From positions 558,001-622,000 of the forward strand of contig OW569350.1 of NCBI GenBank assembly GCA_937625935.1: a DNA stretch of 64,000 nucleotides, in the 5' to 3' direction. Below, piece after piece: positions 47,064 to 58,327 of the stretch. Each line of letters begins with the position of its first letter. The stretch's first letter is position 1. This DNA is from Tetramitus jugosus. Lineage: Eukaryota; Heterolobosea; Eutetramitea; Acrasida; Vahlkampfiidae. The position numbers were made by a program, and so were the translations under genes. The notes below the pieces were generated by a model. It worked only from the letters and a program-made list of their open reading frames with translations, made no database searches and was not told where the DNA came from.

Positions 47064-47438
47064 ATGAAATTGATTGCCACTACTCTTCTCGCACTTGTCC
47101 TCTTGTGCTGTTTTGCTTCTGCTATGGCCTATAGACCATACGTACCAACGCCATACGTCCCAAGAACCTTCTCTGACATTGGTTATGCCTGCTGTGTCCC
47201 TGGAAACCCAAATGCTGAGTTCTGCAAGCACGTCAGATGTTCCAAGCCAATGAGATACCTCTCTGATGTTGCTCCTCCAAGAAGAACCATTCAACGTCCA
47301 AAGTTGAACAAGAAACTTGTCGTTCCAAAGAGATTCAAGCTCGCTCGTCCTTCCAAGAAGGTGTCCAAGGAGTCCTTGAGCGATATGGCTTTCTGTTATG
47401 GAAGCTATTGCTATGTTGACGGCAATGTCTACTACTAA
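47064..47438 (+). CDS. Small secreted Cys-containing protein
   Basis: 124 residues. The first about 22 form a clear signal peptide (MKLIATTLLALVLLCCFASAMA). The mature part begins with a Tyr/Pro-rich segment (YRPYVPTPYVPRTF), then a Cys cluster (YACCVPGNPNAEFCKHVRC), a very basic Pro/Lys/Arg region (residues about 72-104) and a C-terminal FCYGSYCYVDGNVYY. Six cysteines after the signal could form disulfides. I do not recognise the family. Candidate roles (inference): cyst-wall or secreted peptide. It sits at the outer edge of retroelement cluster 2; the A-rich leader before the ATG and clean frame argue for a real, expressed gene. Confidence 0.7.
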   Translation: MKLIATTLLALVLLCCFASAMAYRPYVPTPYVPRTFSDIGYACCVPGNPNAEFCKHVRCSKPMRYLSDVAPPRRTIQRPKLNKKLVVPKRFKLARPSKKVSKESLSDMAFCYGSYCYVDGNVYY

Positions 47439-47737
47439 GCGATTGGTTTGTGTTGATTTTTATGATGTGAGTTGGTACTACGAATAAAAATCAGACGAAT
47501 TGCTTTGCCTCGATTTTGTTCAATGTGTGGATTATTATCACAGTTTGGAATTAAGATCATTGACAATAAGCAATCCAACAGAATACTATCGATGAAATGA
47601 CTCGACACACACACAGTTTTGGTCTTTTTGGTTGGGGTTGTTGGACTGGCTATTGGCTTGCATTTGCACCTCCGTTCGAAGTGTTAGCTTCCAAGGGTCG
47701 AACACGAATGGTCCAATTCAAAAGAAATCCAAGTGGT

Positions 47738-49188
47738 TTACTCGGATACAACAGTCATATCACACATAAGTCCCTTTTGTTGAGCGGCAAAGAGCTTGCT
47801 GGAGAAGACGGAATGAATCTTTTTTGGCACATTGTACAACATGATATGCAAACCTGATTGACCACATGCCACACGTAGTTCGCGATGGGACTCAGTTCGA
47901 GAAACAACCCTTGGCAGACATATTTCACCAACCTGTCTATCCCGCAGCTGAAAGATGTCGCCTAATCCGGAACTTTTAATTTAAACAAGAGAGGATGAGT
48001 GAGTTTTTCGACGTATCAAACAGAAAACAATACCAAGAGTACAAACTTTCTATAACCGCATGTGTAGGCACCTCCTTCTTTCGTTGTAAACACCGTAAAA
48101 TTTGTTCCACAACTGTAATCGAGCACAGTTCCAATTGACAGAGGAATATGAGTGACAATTGATTGTTGATAAACAGCAGGAAGCCCTAGAGCACCATGAT
48201 CATTGGCTCCGCATCCATAAAAAGTGTTTGACTCAGTTCGAAACACAGTGAAGCAACCTCCACACCTTGCATCAACAAGTTTCTCATGTGGAGGAATCCC
48301 AGTAACTAACGATGGACTCGCTACGTCACCCAATGAGGATGAGTTTAAACCGCATTGACCATGATTATTATAGCCCCAAGAGTAAGCTGATCCATCCTCT
48401 GTGATTACTATGGTGTGCCACTGTCCACACACTGCAGTTTTGATTCTCTTCAATCCATTGGCCAGATCAGGATGATTCACTTTGACAGGAAGTGGACAAG
48501 GTTGACTCTGATGACCCTGACCCAGAGATCCAAATGCACAATATCCAGAAGTATAAACGCAATCATCAACCGTTACAAACACTGTGTGGTACGCGCAAGG
48601 TGCAACACACTTCAATTTTTTGCCTTCAATGTTGTCCAGCTTTTCCACACCATAAATGTTGTTCGATCCAGTGGACAATCCACATTCACCATAGATGTTG
48701 TATCCTGATACGTACACACACTCATATCCTTCACTAATGAACAATGAATGCTTATTTCCACACTTTGTTTCCACAATATTACAATGGGACAACTCTGGTA
48801 TCAATGTCACTTGACTCACAACGACGATCGCCTTCGCCTTTGCACAACTACCACTCCCATTATCACCGCAACAAAACACACGTCGAAAATTGGTCACAAA
48901 CAGTGAGCGATACTCACCACAAGAGACATTGACAACGTATTCATTTGGTTGCAAAAGTTCCTCCTCGGACATGAAATCCTCTCCCATCGAACCGTATTGC
49001 ACCACCTGAGCCAATGACTTGACAGTATCAGAGCCGGTATCTGGTGAACGCATCAGATATTCATTTTTGGTACCCTTTTGTTCATAGTACGGGTGATTGA
49101 ATCCTGTTTGGTGATCACGAGTGTCTCCTGCACCATAGACATTCAACTCTCTGGTGACAAGAATTTTGGGATGTTCGCCGGCTGACAT
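47738..49188 (-). CDS. RCC1-repeat protein with a truncated BTB-like end (spliced)
   Basis: Exon 1 49188-48034 (ATG 49188), probable intron 48033-47948 (GTATTG...TTTCAG, 86 nt), exon 2 47947-47738; about 454 residues. RCC1 repeats are clear: YECVYVSGYNIYGECGLSTG, CVYTSGYCAFGSLGQG, SAYSWGYNNHGQCGLNS, NTFYGCGANDHGALGLP, giving a seven-bladed propeller. Exon 2 is not seen if one stops at the TGA of the read-through frame: it adds ICLPRVVSRTESHRELRVACGQSGLHIMLYN, the proper end of an RCC1 repeat, then VFSSKLFAAQQKGLMCDMTVVSE and a stop, which looks like the first strand of a BTB domain. The BTB body is missing, so the gene is truncated or continues through an exon I cannot place. The donor choice is uncertain. 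Confidence 0.7.
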
Positions 49189-49402
49189 TGTGATTGATTT
49201 TGTTTCAGAACAGGAACTCGGACTGTTGCCGTGAAGAAGAACAAGGTCTTCACCTCCGGTTCGCACAAAAATATATATTTTGTTTTCAATTGAAAGTTCT
49301 TAAAGCTCCTTTGTTTCCGTGCAGTAGTTCTGTGGCTCTTGACCCGATAATCTCAGCCCCCCAAAATGCTTGGGCAAATTAGAAAATTTCTATAAATAGA
49401 AA

Positions 49403-49485
49403 GCACTGATGCTCGAGCGGTCAAGAGGTTGGACTTGAAATCCAATACCGGAAACGGTGCGCAGGTTCGAATCCTGTTCAGTGCG
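49403..49485 (+). tRNA. tRNA-Ser (UGA)
   Basis: Acceptor GCACTGA/TCAGTGC, anticodon stem TTGGA/TCCAA with loop CTTGAAA (anticodon TGA), long variable arm (ACCGGAAACGGT) of class II type, T arm GCAGG-TTCGAAT-CCTGT, discriminator G. A TATAAATA lies about 10 bp upstream. No retroelement sits upstream, unlike the other two tRNAs. The dehydrogenase frame can be read back through this tRNA, but its true ATG lies 100 bp downstream. Confidence 0.95.
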
Positions 49486-49584
49486 AACCTTTTGTCATCC
49501 TCACAAATAGATTTTCTGATCAAAAACACGCTGCTGCCAGCAAACAACCTGCAAATAAAAACCACAAGATCACACACGCCAATC

Positions 49585-51081
49585 ATGATGTCTCAACAAT
49601 CTGCCAAGCGCATCCTCCTGCGCTCCTCTACTCGTTCAAAATTTTGGACTCAACAAGCTTCTTCATTCCACACGACTCGTCCCGTTCAGAGTCAACCCTA
49701 TCAGGCATTCAATCCAACGAATGGCAAGCTCATCAAATCATACAAGTTCCTCTCTCCTCAACAAGTGGACGAGGCAGTTGGAAAGAGTCAAACGGCATTT
49801 GAGCAGTACAGGCACACTTCCATGAAGGAAAGAAAACAATTGTTGCTCCAGTTGGCTCAGGCATTGGACGACAACAAGCACGAATATGCAAGAATGATGA
49901 CTGAAGAGATGGGAAAGACCATTGTCGGTGCAGTTCAAGAGATTGAAAAGTGTGCAATGAACTGTAGATACTATGCCAATCATGGTGAAGAGATGGCTCG
50001 TGATGAACAAGTGGACGAACACTCTAGAGTAGTGTACTTGCCCATGGGTCCCATTCTTCAAGTAGCTCCCTTCAATTTTCCATTCTGGCAAGTGATTCGT
50101 TTTGCTGCTCCTGCATTGATGGCTGGTAATGTCGTCCTGATTCGACACTCTCACTGTACACCAAACTCTGCACAAGGATTGCAACAATTGTTTGACTCTA
50201 CGGATTATCCAACTGGCGTCTATCAAAATTTGTTTGCTGATAATGAAACTGTGGCTCAAGTGATTGCGGATCCTCGTGTCAGAGGTGTCACCTTCACCGG
50301 CAGTACAGAAACGGGAAGAAAGATTGCTGAAATGAGCGGAAAGTATCTGAAGAAGCATGTGCTAGAGTTGGGAGGCAGTGATGCGTTTATTGTCTTGGGA
50401 GATGCTGATTTGAATGCTGCTGTTGATACTGCTGTTCTCTCACGTACAATGAACAGTGGTCAATCCTGTATTGCTGCCAAGCGCTTTATTGTCGAACAGT
50501 CAGTGTACGATGAGTTTGTACAACGATTCAGCGCTGCATTGAGCAAGCTTAAGATTGGTGATCCAATGAAAGAGGACACTCAGATTGGACCTATGGCCAG
50601 AAAGGACTTGAGAGACAAGTTGCACGAGCAAGTTCAGCACGCTGTTTCCGATGGTGCAAAGCTTGTTGTTGGTGGCAGCATCCCTCAAGCAGAAGGCTTC
50701 TTCTACCATCCAACACTCTTGAGCGAAGTAACCACAAGTAATTTGGCATTCAGAGAAGAGTTGTTCGGCCCTGTCGCATCTGTCATTCGTTGCGAGAACG
50801 TTGCTCATGCCGTTCGCTTGGCCAACATGTCTGAATTTGGATTGGGCAGCACAATCTTCACCGGTGATGCACAAAAGGCCGAGTATGCATGCAGACACTT
50901 GGACACTGGTATGACATTTGTGAATGGCATCTGTAGATCCTCGCCAAACTTGCCATTCGGTGGACAAAAGAACAGTGGCTACGGAAGAGAGTGTGGTTTG
51001 CCAGGTTTGAGAGAATGGACCAACATCAAGAGTGTTTGGAGCAAGGAGGGCGGTTTCAAAGACACCCCACAAGTCGAGTAA
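49585..51081 (+). CDS. Succinate-semialdehyde-type aldehyde dehydrogenase, mitochondrial
   Basis: 498 residues from ATG 49585. It oxidises an aldehyde, most likely succinate semialdehyde, with NAD(P)+, feeding GABA-derived carbon into the TCA cycle. The N-terminus (MSQQSAKRILLRSSTRSKFWTQQASSFHTTRP) is a good mitochondrial presequence. Motifs: APFNFPFWQVIRF; FTGSTETGRKIAEM; catalytic Glu in LELGGSDAF (about 260); catalytic Cys in NSGQSCIAAKR (about 295); EELFGPVASV; and NLPFGGQKNSGYGRECG. It lacks the second adjacent Cys of some SSADHs and resembles the bacterial Sad/YneI and GabD2 type, so other semialdehydes cannot be excluded. Intronless. Confidence 0.88.
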   Translation: MMSQQSAKRILLRSSTRSKFWTQQASSFHTTRPVQSQPYQAFNPTNGKLIKSYKFLSPQQVDEAVGKSQTAFEQYRHTSMKERKQLLLQLAQALDDNKHEYARMMTEEMGKTIVGAVQEIEKCAMNCRYYANHGEEMARDEQVDEHSRVVYLPMGPILQVAPFNFPFWQVIRFAAPALMAGNVVLIRHSHCTPNSAQGLQQLFDSTDYPTGVYQNLFADNETVAQVIADPRVRGVTFTGSTETGRKIAEMSGKYLKKHVLELGGSDAFIVLGDADLNAAVDTAVLSRTMNSGQSCIAAKRFIVEQSVYDEFVQRFSAALSKLKIGDPMKEDTQIGPMARKDLRDKLHEQVQHAVSDGAKLVVGGSIPQAEGFFYHPTLLSEVTTSNLAFREELFGPVASVIRCENVAHAVRLANMSEFGLGSTIFTGDAQKAEYACRHLDTGMTFVNGICRSSPNLPFGGQKNSGYGRECGLPGLREWTNIKSVWSKEGGFKDTPQVE

Positions 51082-51343
51082 TATTTATTTTGTAACAACA
51101 ATGTATCAATATAATACAAATCCAAAGAGTTCCGTCAATCACACCCAAGATAATTCCGTTCTTGTGTGTTCTTTCGAGCGTCCAAAAAATTCCCCCGAAA
51201 ACACAAAACGCGAAAGCTCGAACGACAACAACAGCAACTCAATCAACTCACAAGAATAACAACAGAATTGTGACTCTCAAAATATATTCATCATCAAATC
51301 ACATCATCATCATCATCAACAATAACAAATCATCATCATCATC

Positions 51344-51943
51344 ATGGCCAAACGACCACAACACCAAGCACGTTCCTCTCTCTTTAACGTCAATCACAAC
51401 AACAATAATAATAACAATAACAATAACAATAATAACAATAACAGTAATAATAACAAGAATACAATTGTTCACATTCCCAATAGCAACAACAGTACCAACA
51501 ACAACAATCAACTATTTTTAGAACAACAGAATGATGCAGCCGAAAAGTCATTCAACGATTACACATCACTCCTGCGAAAAAATGTTCAATCACTAAAGGA
51601 CGTGGTTCACTACATGAACGATGAAGTCTTGTCGGATCATACATTGATTGATCAGACCAATACGAGTGCAGATTCCAATCGATACTCTCTCAAGAATTCG
51701 TACAAAAAGTTGCAAGAAGATGTAATTCAAGTGAAAACGTGCAGACAAGTGTTAATGTTGAGTTTCATTATAGTCATGGTGTTTTTCATTGTGTTTTATG
51801 GAGGAAAATTTTTTGTTTTTCAAGTGTTGTTGGCAAAGAGTGGAAATCACATCAATAGCAGCAGCAACAATGGTGGTAGTAGTAGCAACAGTATAGGAAA
51901 TCAAGTGAATACGAACAGTGTGGCGAAATTGGTGACAAAATGA
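51344..51943 (+). CDS. Tail-anchored SNARE-like protein (Use1/Bet1 type)
   Basis: 199 residues. N-terminus with an Asn run (about residues 19-40), then a heptad region (LLRKNVQSLKDVVHYMNDEVLSDHTLIDQTNTSADSNRYSLKNSYKKLQ, about residues 77-125), then a hydrophobic anchor (VLMLSFIIVMVFFIVFYGG) and a short Ser/Asn-rich tail. Heptads directly before a membrane anchor are the SNARE layout. Aligned on EV..Q..LLD of Bet1 or the L..D..VL..T of Use1, the central layer residue is Asp rather than Gln, which favours the Use1 group (Golgi-to-ER transport). The tail beyond the membrane segment (about 45 residues) is unusually long. Trinucleotide CAT repeats precede the ATG. Confidence 0.5.
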   Translation: MAKRPQHQARSSLFNVNHNNNNNNNNNNNNNNNSNNNKNTIVHIPNSNNSTNNNNQLFLEQQNDAAEKSFNDYTSLLRKNVQSLKDVVHYMNDEVLSDHTLIDQTNTSADSNRYSLKNSYKKLQEDVIQVKTCRQVLMLSFIIVMVFFIVFYGGKFFVFQVLLAKSGNHINSSSNNGGSSSNSIGNQVNTNSVAKLVTK

Positions 51944-52285
51944 ACATGATGATCACACAACACACACTGTATGCTAGTCGAGAGAAGAATGATCACCACG
52001 GAGATCATTGTTTCTCGTCAAAGAAGAACAAAATAGAATTGATATACACACGCACGTGGCCACTGCTTATCGAAGGTGTTTGTGAAAAGTGAAAAATTTT
52101 TTAGGTTCCGTTCCACTTTTGAAACACAACACATGAACATGAACTGATGATTACCAGTTTATGTGATTGTCATCCGCAAAACAAATGGGATGATAATTGT
52201 CAGTCATAACAGACCATAATAATAGTAATAATAAATAAATTATATTGTAATTTGATAAATTATGTCGCACGAGATGTGAAATCCC
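51944..52285. other. Convergent 3' region, no gene seen
   Basis: 342 bp between the SNARE-like and VPS8 stops. It contains a 7-bp inverted repeat (aatgatc...gatcatt, about 51989-52010) and an AT-rich stretch with aataat/aataaat repeats near 52218-52240, probably 3' processing sequence. Confidence 0.35.
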
Positions 52286-55200
52286 TTAGTTGAAAAATTG
52301 ATCAAAGTCTGAGACGAGATCAATGCTTGCCGAAGGAACATACTTGCGGTTCGATTGCTTGTTTTCTCGCTTCTTGGATTGTCTCTTCTTCTTTTGAGGT
52401 GTTGAACTACCGAGGAATGAAGTTACGATTTTGATACCTCCAGAGAGGAGAGAATGAGAAGAGTCTGCTTCTGGTTCGGTGGTTTGTTGCTGCTGTTCGT
52501 TGTCTTCGGCTTGAGAGTCATCTGGTTGATTCATTGCTTCGAGCTGTTGAACTTGTTGTCTTGTGTGATCCTGTTGCTGTATCGTTTCCAGCTTCCGATT
52601 TCGTTGATAGCTCTCGAGATCGTACGAGGCCATATTATTCCACAGGGCTAATCTCGGTTTGTTGAGACCGAGTGCAACCTCTACTCTTCGCAAGCGATGT
52701 CGTTTCACGATGGAGATCTCTTCCTCATACTCCAATCTCTGCTTTCTTGTCATTTGCTGTGCTGGTGGAGTTGTTGATGCTTGTTGTGGAACTGATGGGC
52801 TACCACTGGTGGGCGATAGTGTTCTCATGAGGCCGGACTGATTCTTGTGCTTTGTGCAGATGGGACAGGTGGATAGATTGATCATTTTGAGGCAATTATT
52901 GTGAAATGCGTGGCCACAATCAAACAGCTTGACCTCGTTCTCTTCTGCATCAGACACATTGTAACGGAAGGAGGACAATCGATATTCACAGACATAGCAT
53001 CTATGATTTAATGGCTTCACACCTCTATTGTACAACTTTGAGTAAGTTTTAAACATCCAATAGAGGTCCTTATCCATTAGATGTTTCATGCTTTGATATG
53101 TAGTTCCTTCGAATGTACAGTTTGTAAACAGCTCAGTTAAAGATTCCTTAAAATGACCAAAATGATCGCTGCCGTATCTCTCGACTGTAAACTCTAGAAT
53201 CTCTGTCCACTCAAACACACTGCTCGTGATCATACTACTATAGATAATCTTAATATAAGATCCAAAGCATATTTGTAACCATAAACCAGCCAACTTTGGT
53301 ATGTTGTGAGCTGCCAGCGGATTGTTCATGGCTTGTGCTTGTTCTGAGCGTAAACGAAGTAACCCATCTTGTAGTTGACTCAATTGACTCCGAAGCTTCG
53401 ACAACTTTTGTTGCAATTGTTCGAGGCGTTCTTGACTAAACTCCTTGATAATATGTTTTTCTAAAGCAGCAATATTGTCCTGTGAACTTTGAATCATTAC
53501 TTCGTGCTCGCGAATATTCTGCTCCACAGACTTGTCATTGTCCAAGTCTAATAGTATATTTTCTTTGATGCTGATCACTGGCTTATCGTAGTTGTACGAG
53601 GTTGGTGATGTGGGTGTTCTTGGTGATTCAGTAGAGTGTCGGTTTCGTGGTGTACTGACACCTCTGTAACCAGTTCGTTGCTCTCTCTGTAGCTGAACAA
53701 AATTATCCAGCAAGCTGTACCAAATATGTTTTAGTCTCTCGGGCTCTATTGTTTCGTTGACTGCATTCCTGTCACACACAGAAATTGCTTTCATCAAATT
53801 TTTGCTGACCCGCTGAGATTCTGGCGAGTCGAGCACATTCTTGCCGCCGAGCAGGGGTACCTGTGGTGTTCGACTCAAGGGTTGATTATTATTTCCAGAT
53901 AGATTATGAGTTGGATTGATATACTGGAAGGCTTCTAGATTCAAATACCGGTCGTTACTTGGATCCAGCATTTTTGCTTCCTGCATCAGTCTCTTTTTCA
54001 ATGCAAATATGTTGTCACTCAAAGTCTCCAAATAGAGACCAACAGCGCCAACAACATCACCAACACGCTCTAACAGATAAGCACTCGCATCAATAATTCT
54101 ATACTTTTGACAACTATTAACTGCATAATCTAGATCATATTGTCCCTCGTGGAATCTCAAGTATGGAAGAACATTCTTTGGTTCGTGTTGACACAAAAGA
54201 GCCAAGAATCGCTGATGTAAATCGTCACCAACTCTAATACCTCTTTGAGATAGTAGTTGACTCATTGAATCACTGACAGCACTTTGTTCGCCTCCTATTC
54301 CAATAATATTCCGCAAGAACTTAAATTGAAGCTTTGGGAAGTCTGATAGAGCACCAATAATCTGTTCGTATTCTTCAGTGAAGTGATAGATGATTAGGTG
54401 CGAAGTTTCATCATCATTCAGATCAATCAGAAGAGATAAATTGTTCGTTATTGCTGTTCTTAAGGTGTTATAACCCTCAGCTGCTTTTTTCGAATTTCTG
54501 GATTGTTGGTTCATTGTCTCCTTCAACTTTGTGAGAGTCGAATGAATATACTGGAAGATTTGAGGACGCAGATTTTGGTCCTTGAGATATGAATCTAGAA
54601 TTCGTTCATAGTTTTCATACTTGGTCTGAAGATGTACTGATACTTTGTAAAATTGTGCCTTCTCACATACTTGCAACAACTTGTCCACATCTAGTTGAGT
54701 TTCATCACCAATTCTCTCTACTACATTCATTAATTGCTGTTGGATACGATCTTTTTCCTCTTCTTGAATTATCACACCTTTGAATCCAAGAACCGCAAAC
54801 GTTCGATGAACCAGTTCTGCATCTACAGGCAATGTTCCAAGAGACATGAATGGTAGAAGCAGTTTTAAAAATGACACTACTTCATCCAAATTAGGTAGCC
54901 AAGCTGTGAGACTATCGCTCGCGCTCTTGTTAATTTCCCATGGACTAAATGCATCAATTTTTCTATGAATCATCACAGAGACCAGAACTTCTAAAATGTA
55001 TCGTTGAGTAATCTGATCATCAGGTGCAAAATCATTCCAAGGAGTTGTCGGTGTTTGGTCATTGAGTGACATATTGCTGATTTCCAAGAAATGACGCACA
55101 TCCAAGGCAAGAAATCTTATCAAATATGGAAGGTTTCTTTGAGAGCTCAGTACTAGTATCTCATCATCCGAGCTCGGGCTATCTGGCGCCGTACTATTAT

Positions 55201-58124
55201 CTGTGAATAAGAACTCGAGTAGTTTGATTTTTAAACTCGAGAGAACTTGATGAGGTATCTGACCGCTTGGATATTCTTCACCATTAAACAATTTGTTCAA
55301 ATATTCGAATAACATATTTTTCATCCGATCGAATGTCGAGATTTCTGTTTGAGGGAGGACTTTCTCTTCATCAGTCTCATCTACGCTCTCCTCTCTTCTT
55401 TTTAGTTTGAATACAATCCGAAGCAGGATCTTCAATGGTGATAAGTAATCCTTCTTAGCCCGATTCATTATGTACACATACGCTTTATACATTTTGTGCC
55501 TTAAACAGCGCACCAGCAAATCGTTAATGTTTCTATAGGGTTCAACATTAATATTAATTAAACACTCTTCTAGACGTCTGAAATCCTTCTTCTGAGTGCA
55601 TACAGCTACAAGTTCGCTCGTGAAATCTTCTGGCAATTTGCGGAGTCTGCCACAAACCACTAAGTTTTCAACAATTCTCAAAAATAATCGTGATTGTTGA
55701 CATTCTCTAAATCGTTCGAATATTCCTGTAAATATCAGGTCCTCTCCTTGAATTTCAAGTGCTATTTCTATACAATACAAGGCAACCTCCTCAAAGAATT
55801 TCTCCTTATTGGCTTCGTCGGTAAACGAACTAGACGAGACACTCAATAATTGGGCATCCAAATATTCAATCAAAATTTGACTGATAACTTGTCCCACAAG
55901 TAATTGCTGATAGAAAGTATCCGTGGGGAGCCCAATCACAGCCAACTCTCGTCCTTGATAAAAATCTAAGGCAAGTTGCAATGTATCCCTCCATGACCCA
56001 GTTTCGAGCAGAGCGTCAATTCGCTGCTTCCAACTCAGGACTTTCACTGACACAATCTGTTTTGATCCGAGAAGAAAAAGCATGCCCGCATTCTCTTCAT
56101 AGGAATGATGGTAAGACATGATCGGGACTTTGGAAACAGTTGCTTGATCGTTTGATTCAGATTTTTCCTCTATGTCCATGAAGCGAGAATGATGCACCAT
56201 CTCAATCTCTCTCACACTAATAGATTGGACCTTTTGTTGTACAAAGGGATCAGCAACCGTCATTTTAAAAGAGGAGTCAACAAATGCTAGCACCCGTTCT
56301 TCTAACCAGCACAGCCCAATTACATCGTGAGTAACATGCATATAGGACACACGATCCATCTCTAATGTTCTCCTCTCCTTATATATATAAAATTGAAATA
56401 GATTAATAATGTTTCCCCAACCGACTGCCAAGTGAGGATTTCTTCCTTTTACCTCCATCACCTCATTGTCTTCCTGTGGAACATACAAAGGAAGAGAAAC
56501 ACGTCTCCATGCTAAGTAAGGCACACTCGTAGGTCCTGCTTCAGTCGGCTTCGTGAGACGGTATAGAATTTGAAAGGTGGGAGCTGAACTGAGATTGACG
56601 ATGAGCACTTGAGAATCAGTTGCCACTGCAATAAGCATGAACACATTCGTTGGATGAGGAGCTAAACCGGCTCCCAGAACATTGACATGACGAATCGGTC
56701 CAAATTTTGCTTTTGGGCCAAGTACAAGCCTCACATCGGAAGAATACCCAAACAATGCCTTGCTCACTGTGACCATAAATAGCACGCTATGGCAGCTCAC
56801 AACAAACTGCATCTTATCATGCAAAAAACACACATTATCAATACTGTATGAAGGCAGTGACTTAATTTTGGAGGAGGATTCTGAGAGAAGTCCTGCAATC
56901 GTGAAACGCTTAAGCACAGATTTGGTTCTAGTGTCCCATAGAACCACTTGACCTCTTTCGTAACCACTTAAAATGAAATCACCAGATGGTGTGATATCCA
57001 AGCTAGTCACAGAATTACACTGATTCATATCCTTGTACTGTTTACCACTCTCATCTAAACATTGTATTAGAATCACAAAATCAAAGCAGAGCATCAAAGG
57101 ACAATAATCTCTCATGATACATACCGAGTCGTAATTGCGACACCTTACGGTCTTGTCTTCCAAACAACAAAACAATTCCATGAGAGGTACCAATCGCATA
57201 ATAGGCAGGACAAATTCGAAATGCACGAGCACGTCCCTTCTCTGTTCTATTAGTCTTTGCGCTCAAATAATCGCTCAGCTGTTTTAACACTTCTTGCTCG
57301 ACAAAGTGAGATCTCACACTCTGAATATGCTTTGCGCGCTTCTCTTCTTCATCCATATCGCTCACTTCGCTGTTTAATTGATCAGATAAATGTGATAAAT
57401 CAGTCATACTTGCTCCCCGTTCCAAATATTGTCTTGTTTCTTGACTAGAAAACAAATCGGCAGGAACTGAAGACGCAGAAGATGGCGAATGTATCGTTGG
57501 TGAGGCGACTCGCTTCGCAGACCGCAACAACCGATCAATATCATCAATTGCTTGTTGATCGACCTCCATCTCTTCTTCCTCCTGTTGCTGTACAATATCA
57601 TAATGATAGTCATCTTGGTTGTTTCGCATTTTTCGCTGCACCTCTTCTCTTTCTAACCGTTCTCTCTCTTCTCTTTCTTCCTTCTCCAATTTTCTTCGCT
57701 TATTCTCCAATTCAACTTGTTCTGCCTCGTGTCGCAACCTCTTCTCTTCTTCTTCTCTCTTGCGTTTCGTCAAATAATCTTCAATTTCTCGCCTTCGATC
57801 ATCATAATGCAATTCTTGCAACACTTCATCCACCAACAATGCATCACTACTATTCGTCTTATAAAATTGAGCACTGGCCAATGTTGATTGATCCATCAGT
57901 GCATCAAAACAATTTTTTGTCAAGAGTGATGATGGTGAATAAGGAGATTCGAGTGATTGCGCAGTTGATGATGTGAATGCATTGCTATTGCTATTGTTGT
58001 TGTTGTTGTTGATGATGATGCTCTCATCAATCAAATAATCACCAATATTGAAATCATTGACAGACGCCAATATGCTCTGCAGTAGTTGTTCATTTAGTGT
58101 GTCGTCGTCCTCGTCACCACCCAT
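52286..58124 (-). CDS. VPS8: VPS8, CORVET tethering-complex subunit (spliced)
   Basis: Exon 1 58124-57125, exon 2 57054-52286, about 1922 residues. The 70-nt intron has a GTATGT donor and a TGTTTAG acceptor; the junction reads KVSQLRL-DESGKQYKDMNQ and joins the first propeller strands (YAIGTSHGIVLLFG) to the next (VTSLDITPSGDFILSGYERGQVVLWD). Order: about 300 residues of extra acidic and Glu/Arg coiled-coil sequence, WD40-type propeller (about 320-650), long helical solenoid, coiled coil (about 1495-1570), then a RING-type domain (CYVC...LFDCGHAFHNNCL...CPIC, about 1683-1735) and a basic, Gln-rich tail. CORVET tethers early endosomes via Rab5. The long N-terminal extension and the tail after the RING are lineage additions. 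Identification rests on layout and RING. Confidence 0.8.
57055..57124 (-). other. Intron (70 nt) in VPS8
   Basis: GTATGT donor, TGTTTAG acceptor, phase 1. Splicing makes one 5.8-kb reading frame out of two overlapping ones. Confidence 0.8.
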
Positions 58125-58327
58125 TTTTTGATTTTATGTTGTTGGATCAGGTTGACGATGATGATCGAGTGAATTTTGTTGTTGTTCTTCTGTTCTGTTC
58201 TGTTTGTTTTCTTTCGTTTTGATTTTTGGAGGAAGATTTTGCAAGAAGCTTTTTCGACTGTTCAAAAAGGGAGGAAGAGACGATGACGTGTGGATCACAA
58301 AAGAACGAGCTTATGGTGGTGTCTGTT

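Noticed and set aside
47597-47857. Plus-strand frame of 86 codons (MTRHTHSFGLFGW...)
   Set aside because: It overlaps, in antisense, the second RCC1 exon, which has clear family sequence.
49429-49584. 52-codon N-terminal extension of the aldehyde dehydrogenase
   Set aside because: The first part lies inside tRNA-Ser and starts at a non-ATG codon. ATG 49585 gives a proper mitochondrial presequence.
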